Source: Hypsibius dujardini
Lineage: Eukaryota; Tardigrada; Eutardigrada; Parachela; Hypsibiidae
Reading direction: 5' to 3'
DNA: 21,065 nucleotides
NCBI GenBank assembly: GCA_001579985.1
Contig: LRSR01010683.1
Span: 1-21,065 of the forward strand
The translations under genes and the position numbers were made by a program. This document shows, piece after piece, positions 18,106-21,065 of the stretch (the first letter of the stretch is position 1; every line of letters starts with the position of its first letter). The notes under the pieces were generated by a model. The model worked only from the letters and a program-made list of their open reading frames with translations, did not search any database and had not been told where the DNA came from.

Positions 18106-18226
18106 CTAGGAATGACAGAAACAAAATAGGGAGACATGTTTATTTTTTTATGCAACTGGAGGATGTTTAGCATAATTATGGCCGAAATTTGCGGACCACA
18201 GTAATTTACTTATCTCATATCTTATA

Positions 18227-19100
18227 CCAGGTGCGGGAAAGCTTTTGGCACTGGCCTTCGCAGGCCCTTGCCTGAACTCTGTGTGTGCTATTAATAAAAT
18301 ATTTTCTGCACTGGAAATTCCACTTCGATGGCTATCCGAATCACTTTCAAAATCGAGATTCAGGTTGTTGAATCAGAAGTTGTTTCGGAAAACCCAAGGA
18401 CCAACACTGTTAAAATTTGTCCCATGGACCATATTTCAGATCTCCCTCAACTTTAAAGCGACTCTAAATAACCAACATTAAACTGAGGGAGACCTTTTTA
18501 AAAAAAATGTAAACATTTTCAGACTCAAAAGTGGTGTACGGGTCCACGCTGATAACTTTCTCAATTTTTACGCGATTGGAATAACTTCAATCACATTAAA
18601 GAGCCAAATTATTGCACCGATTTTGTTACTAAAAAATAGTGTTTGTTGTTTTATTTTAGGTCTCCAGCTTTGGTCTAAAGTTAGGGATGCAGATTTAAAA
18701 AACTGGCTGAATTTAACCCTGCGAGATTTTCTTTTTTCTCAAAATCAAAGTTGGCGTCAAATTAATTTTTATTTTGCATGGGATAGCCCCATCAGATTAC
18801 TACAACATACGTGTTTTAAATTTTTGTTGCTCACGCTCTGCTTCGAGAAATGCGAACCAGTTTTGATTTGGGTCAGCGAACTTGGCAAAATCTACCGTTA
18901 ACCAGGCCACGCTTAATTTTAGGTGCTGCCACAAATCAATGCATAGCACCTGTCCTGCTCCTGCCCCAACGTCGAACCAAGCAAATGTTTCACGAACCTA
19001 TAGGTCGTATTTCGAAATACGGCATAACTTTATTTTATCAGTTCATAAAGGGTTACCTTCAGCAATTTTAGTGTAGTGCCAAAAGTTCTCCCGCACCCGG
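18227..19100. mobile_element. TA-flanked inverted-repeat element (874 bp) in intron 1 of GPCR B
   Basis: The left terminus 18227-18252 (ccaggtgcgggaaagctttt...) matches the reverse complement of 19075-19100 at 23 of 26 positions. It is flanked by TA at 18225-18226 and 19101-19102. No transposase motif is seen in its frames; the longest are under 95 codons. It is probably a non-autonomous DNA element, older than the mariner judging from the terminal mismatches. Confidence 0.7.
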
Positions 19101-19590
19101 TAAAATATTTACTAACGCAAAATTTTGTTTCGTTTTCGCGAGAACCCAGCCAATAAATTAAAACTGAAAACTAGCAATTGATGCAATCGGTGGGAAGACC
19201 GAGGAGCAAAACCACGGCAAAATAAACGAAATTGAGACTAGTTTACTTACAAACCTTCTAATTTATAAAATCTCAAAATTAAAACAAAATAAATTTAAAT
19301 ACTTTTTATCGCACGCAATTTCACTATACCGACATTGATGCGTTCTTTTATTTTGTATCCAGACATTTAGCAGCAGCAAATTATCATGCAGGCACCAAGA
19401 TATAGACACTTGTGGGCAATTGCAAATATGCAAACAAAAAGGCGGGCAAACAAACAAACAGAATACCTATAACGAGATAATCCAGGAACCATTTTATACT
19501 AAAACTGGACCGAAAGATGAAGAGCAGACATACAAACGCAGACCGAAAACAAAGACAGGAAAACAATGAGAGAATTGCAATAAAAGATGC

Positions 19591-19840
19591 AGACAGATAG
19601 ACAAATAGACAGGCACGCCGGCAGGCAGTCGGGCAGGCACGAAGACAGACGGACAGGCTCGAAATATAAATGGTGTAAATTCTAATAAAAGACCTGATTT
19701 AAGGCATTTTGAACTGAAGGCTGCTAATAATTTACGCAGTCTGTCATCCCATTTGACGGCTTGGCTTTCTGTCTGTCTGTTTATCTGTCTGGTTGTCTGT
19801 CTGTGTGTCCGTGGGTGTGTTTATCTGTGATTTTATCTGT
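19591..19840. repeat. GACA/CAGG-type simple repeat with inverted TGTC counterpart
   Basis: 19591-19660 is rich in caga, gaca and ggca units; 19764-19840 is rich in gtct, tgtc and atct units. Each is roughly the reverse complement of the other across about 100 bp, so a long imperfect hairpin is possible. The surrounding intron (19103-20391) shows no coding evidence. Confidence 0.6.
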
Positions 19841-19925
19841 AGTGATTTCATTAGTTTGAGATTTCAGGTTATGTTCAACAACGTAGTTCTCAGAAATACG
19901 CCTTTGAAAGAAGATTACAGGTGAA

Positions 19926-19997
19926 CACAGCCTTAGCTAAAGCGGACCAATCGCGTGCAAGCACAGCCTTAGTTAAAGCTGACCAATCACGTGCGAA
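19926..19997. repeat. Two 36-bp direct repeats
   Basis: Units 19926-19961 and 19962-19997 both read cacagccttagYtaaagcKgaccaatcRcgtgc plus two or three bases. A few bases of a third unit follow. Each contains ccaat next to cgtg. It lies in intron 1 of GPCR B. Confidence 0.75.
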
Positions 19998-20391
19998 CAC
20001 TGAGTGCTATAACCACACCCATGACACCCACACACACATTCTCGATTTCGAATCACATGACTGCAACTTAGAAGACTTCGTCGCTTCGCTCCTCGGTCTG
20101 ATAAGCTTTAAAAATTTTCAGGGTATTAAAAATTTAAATGGGAAATATAAAGTTACTTAACAAATTCTGGCGAAGTTTAAATTCAGAATCCAAGCAAACT
20201 AATCAGCCGATTAATTTCAATCACAATTACTGTAGTTTGAAGAATTTTGTTTTGTTTAGCAGTTTCTTCTCTATTTCAGCTTCATCGTACCGCCAACAAC
20301 TTAATAGCTTAAAAGTAGAAAATTAATTACCATAAATTTTAGTTTAGCTTTGGATTAAAGGGTTTTTATTTTAGTATCAGGTTTACCATAC

Positions 20392-20914
20392 CGCCAACGA
20401 GGCCAAAACTAACTGGCAGGACCAATGCGAAGCCGATGAGCCAAGGCAACGCGACCATGACGAGGTTAACCGACTTCGAGGTCCACTCGCGATATTGATG
20501 AGGGAAGAAGATGGCGATGATGCGGTTGACGGCCAGCGCCGCGTCCGCCCAACTCAACGCGATCCATCCGACGTTGTAGAATACGTGAACATACCGACAG
20601 ACACTGTCTGGAATGAGAATGTGACCGTACGTTTTAGCGGCGACAAAGCCGGAACGGACGGGATGGTTAACGAGACACATAAACAAGTTGATGGCGATGA
20701 AGTGGAAAATCAGCATGTGCAGTCCGACGGGCTTGCGACGCCCTGAGCGGGGCCATGTAACGAGAAGCACAAGGACATTGTTGAACGACCCGATGAAACA
20801 GATGGAGAAGGCGACGATGATCCATGCGTGAAGTTCGACGGCTCGCGCTTCAGACAGTTGTTGCAGTGATGCGGTGAGGTTATTGGAATTGTTCGCTGAC
20901 CTTGAAAAATTCAT
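20392..20914 (-). CDS. GPCR B exon 1: N-terminus to TM4
   Basis: 174 codons plus one base. It starts MNFSRSANNSNN, with N-glycosylation candidates NNS and NLT. TM1 has GSFNNVLVLL, TM3 has the Cys of PDSVCRY and ends ALAVNRIIAIFFP, and TM4 has ALPWLIGFALVLPV. Donor GTATGG follows GLVG, at the same place and phase as in A. It is one residue longer than A's exon, at GHILIPD. Confidence 0.85.
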
Positions 20915-21065
20915 TTGCCAACATTGTTGTTAATGATGATCCGGTGGCGTAAGATACAAGGAGATCAGAGAATGTGAATTAATTCTGTGCTACATGTAGT
21001 TTATAGGAATGGACGGAGAGCTCCTTCCTTGATTGCACAGACGTGGGATGACATTATATAGGAAA
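20915..21065 (-). promoter_or_regulatory. 5' flank of GPCR B with a possible TATA element
   Basis: Read on the - strand, tatataatgt at 21051-21060 lies about 140 bp before the ATG of exon 1. It could be a TATA box, but the transcription start is unknown and an upstream untranslated exon is equally possible. Confidence 0.2.

Larger units (their letters stand above)
17536..20914 (-). pseudogene. GPCR B: tandem paralogue of GPCR A with a frameshift in exon 2
   Basis: Exons in transcript order: 20392-20914, 17745-18105, 17536-17652. Splice sites and phases correspond one to one with gene A. Exons 1 and 3 are open and well conserved. Exon 2 is 361 bp against 374 in A: one whole codon is lost in intracellular loop 3, and 10 nt are lost in the loop-2 region near 18048-18056. 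Reading from the correct acceptor gives MTIQRLGQCGQIVTNEAF and then a stop (TGA complement at 18038-18040). The downstream frame (YYAVNYTPHAIAGGG) is intact to YAFTP. The gene is therefore either a young pseudogene, a sequencing or assembly error, or uses a non-obvious splice site. As a receptor it would have VNR in place of DRY, like A. Intron 1 holds an inverted-repeat element; intron 2 is only 92 bp against 1038 bp in A. Confidence 0.75.

Noticed and set aside
18623-19071. Short open frames inside the 874-bp element as a possible transposase remnant
   Set aside because: No DDE-type motif or helix-turn-helix pattern in any of them; hydrophobic low-complexity peptides.

Overview
This window is animal (metazoan) nuclear DNA. 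It has multi-exon genes with GT-AG introns of about 70 bp to 2.3 kb, a receptor-type guanylate cyclase, two rhodopsin-class GPCR genes, a mariner transposon and several short TA-flanked inverted-repeat elements. The receptor families, small introns and moderate GC suggest an invertebrate. A tardigrade is a reasonable guess, but the sequence alone does not prove it.

Layout. (1) Positions 326-7483, + strand: a receptor guanylate cyclase, 17 exons rebuilt by joining phase-compatible splice sites. The visible protein is 907 residues: the C-terminal part of an ANF-receptor ligand-binding domain, one transmembrane helix, a degenerate kinase-homology domain, a signalling helix and a class III cyclase domain that keeps its metal, base-selecting and transition-state residues. 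The N-terminus lies left of the window. (2) Positions 7484-9230: intergenic, between convergent genes. (3) Positions 9231-13360, - strand: GPCR gene A, three exons, 340 residues. Its first intron carries a complete 1350-bp mariner with an intact DD34D transposase on the opposite strand. (4) Positions 13361-17535: a non-coding spacer with microsatellites, a 31-bp tandem repeat and two abutting MITE-like elements. (5) Positions 17536-20914, - strand: GPCR gene B, a paralogue of A with the same exon boundaries and phases. Its second exon has a net 10-nt loss and a frameshift, so it is probably a pseudogene or a very recent break. Its first intron holds another TA-flanked inverted-repeat element. 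(6) Positions 20915-21065: the 5' flank of gene B.

A and B are a tandem duplication. B's intron 1 gives the empty site for the mariner in A: removing the element and one TA lets the two introns align. I see no sign that the cyclase and the GPCRs form one pathway; they are neighbours. I found no novel multi-gene system. The most informative signals are the history of the GPCR pair (frameshift, mariner empty site, decayed copies of an exon-intron junction inside an intron) and the cluster of TA-targeting elements.
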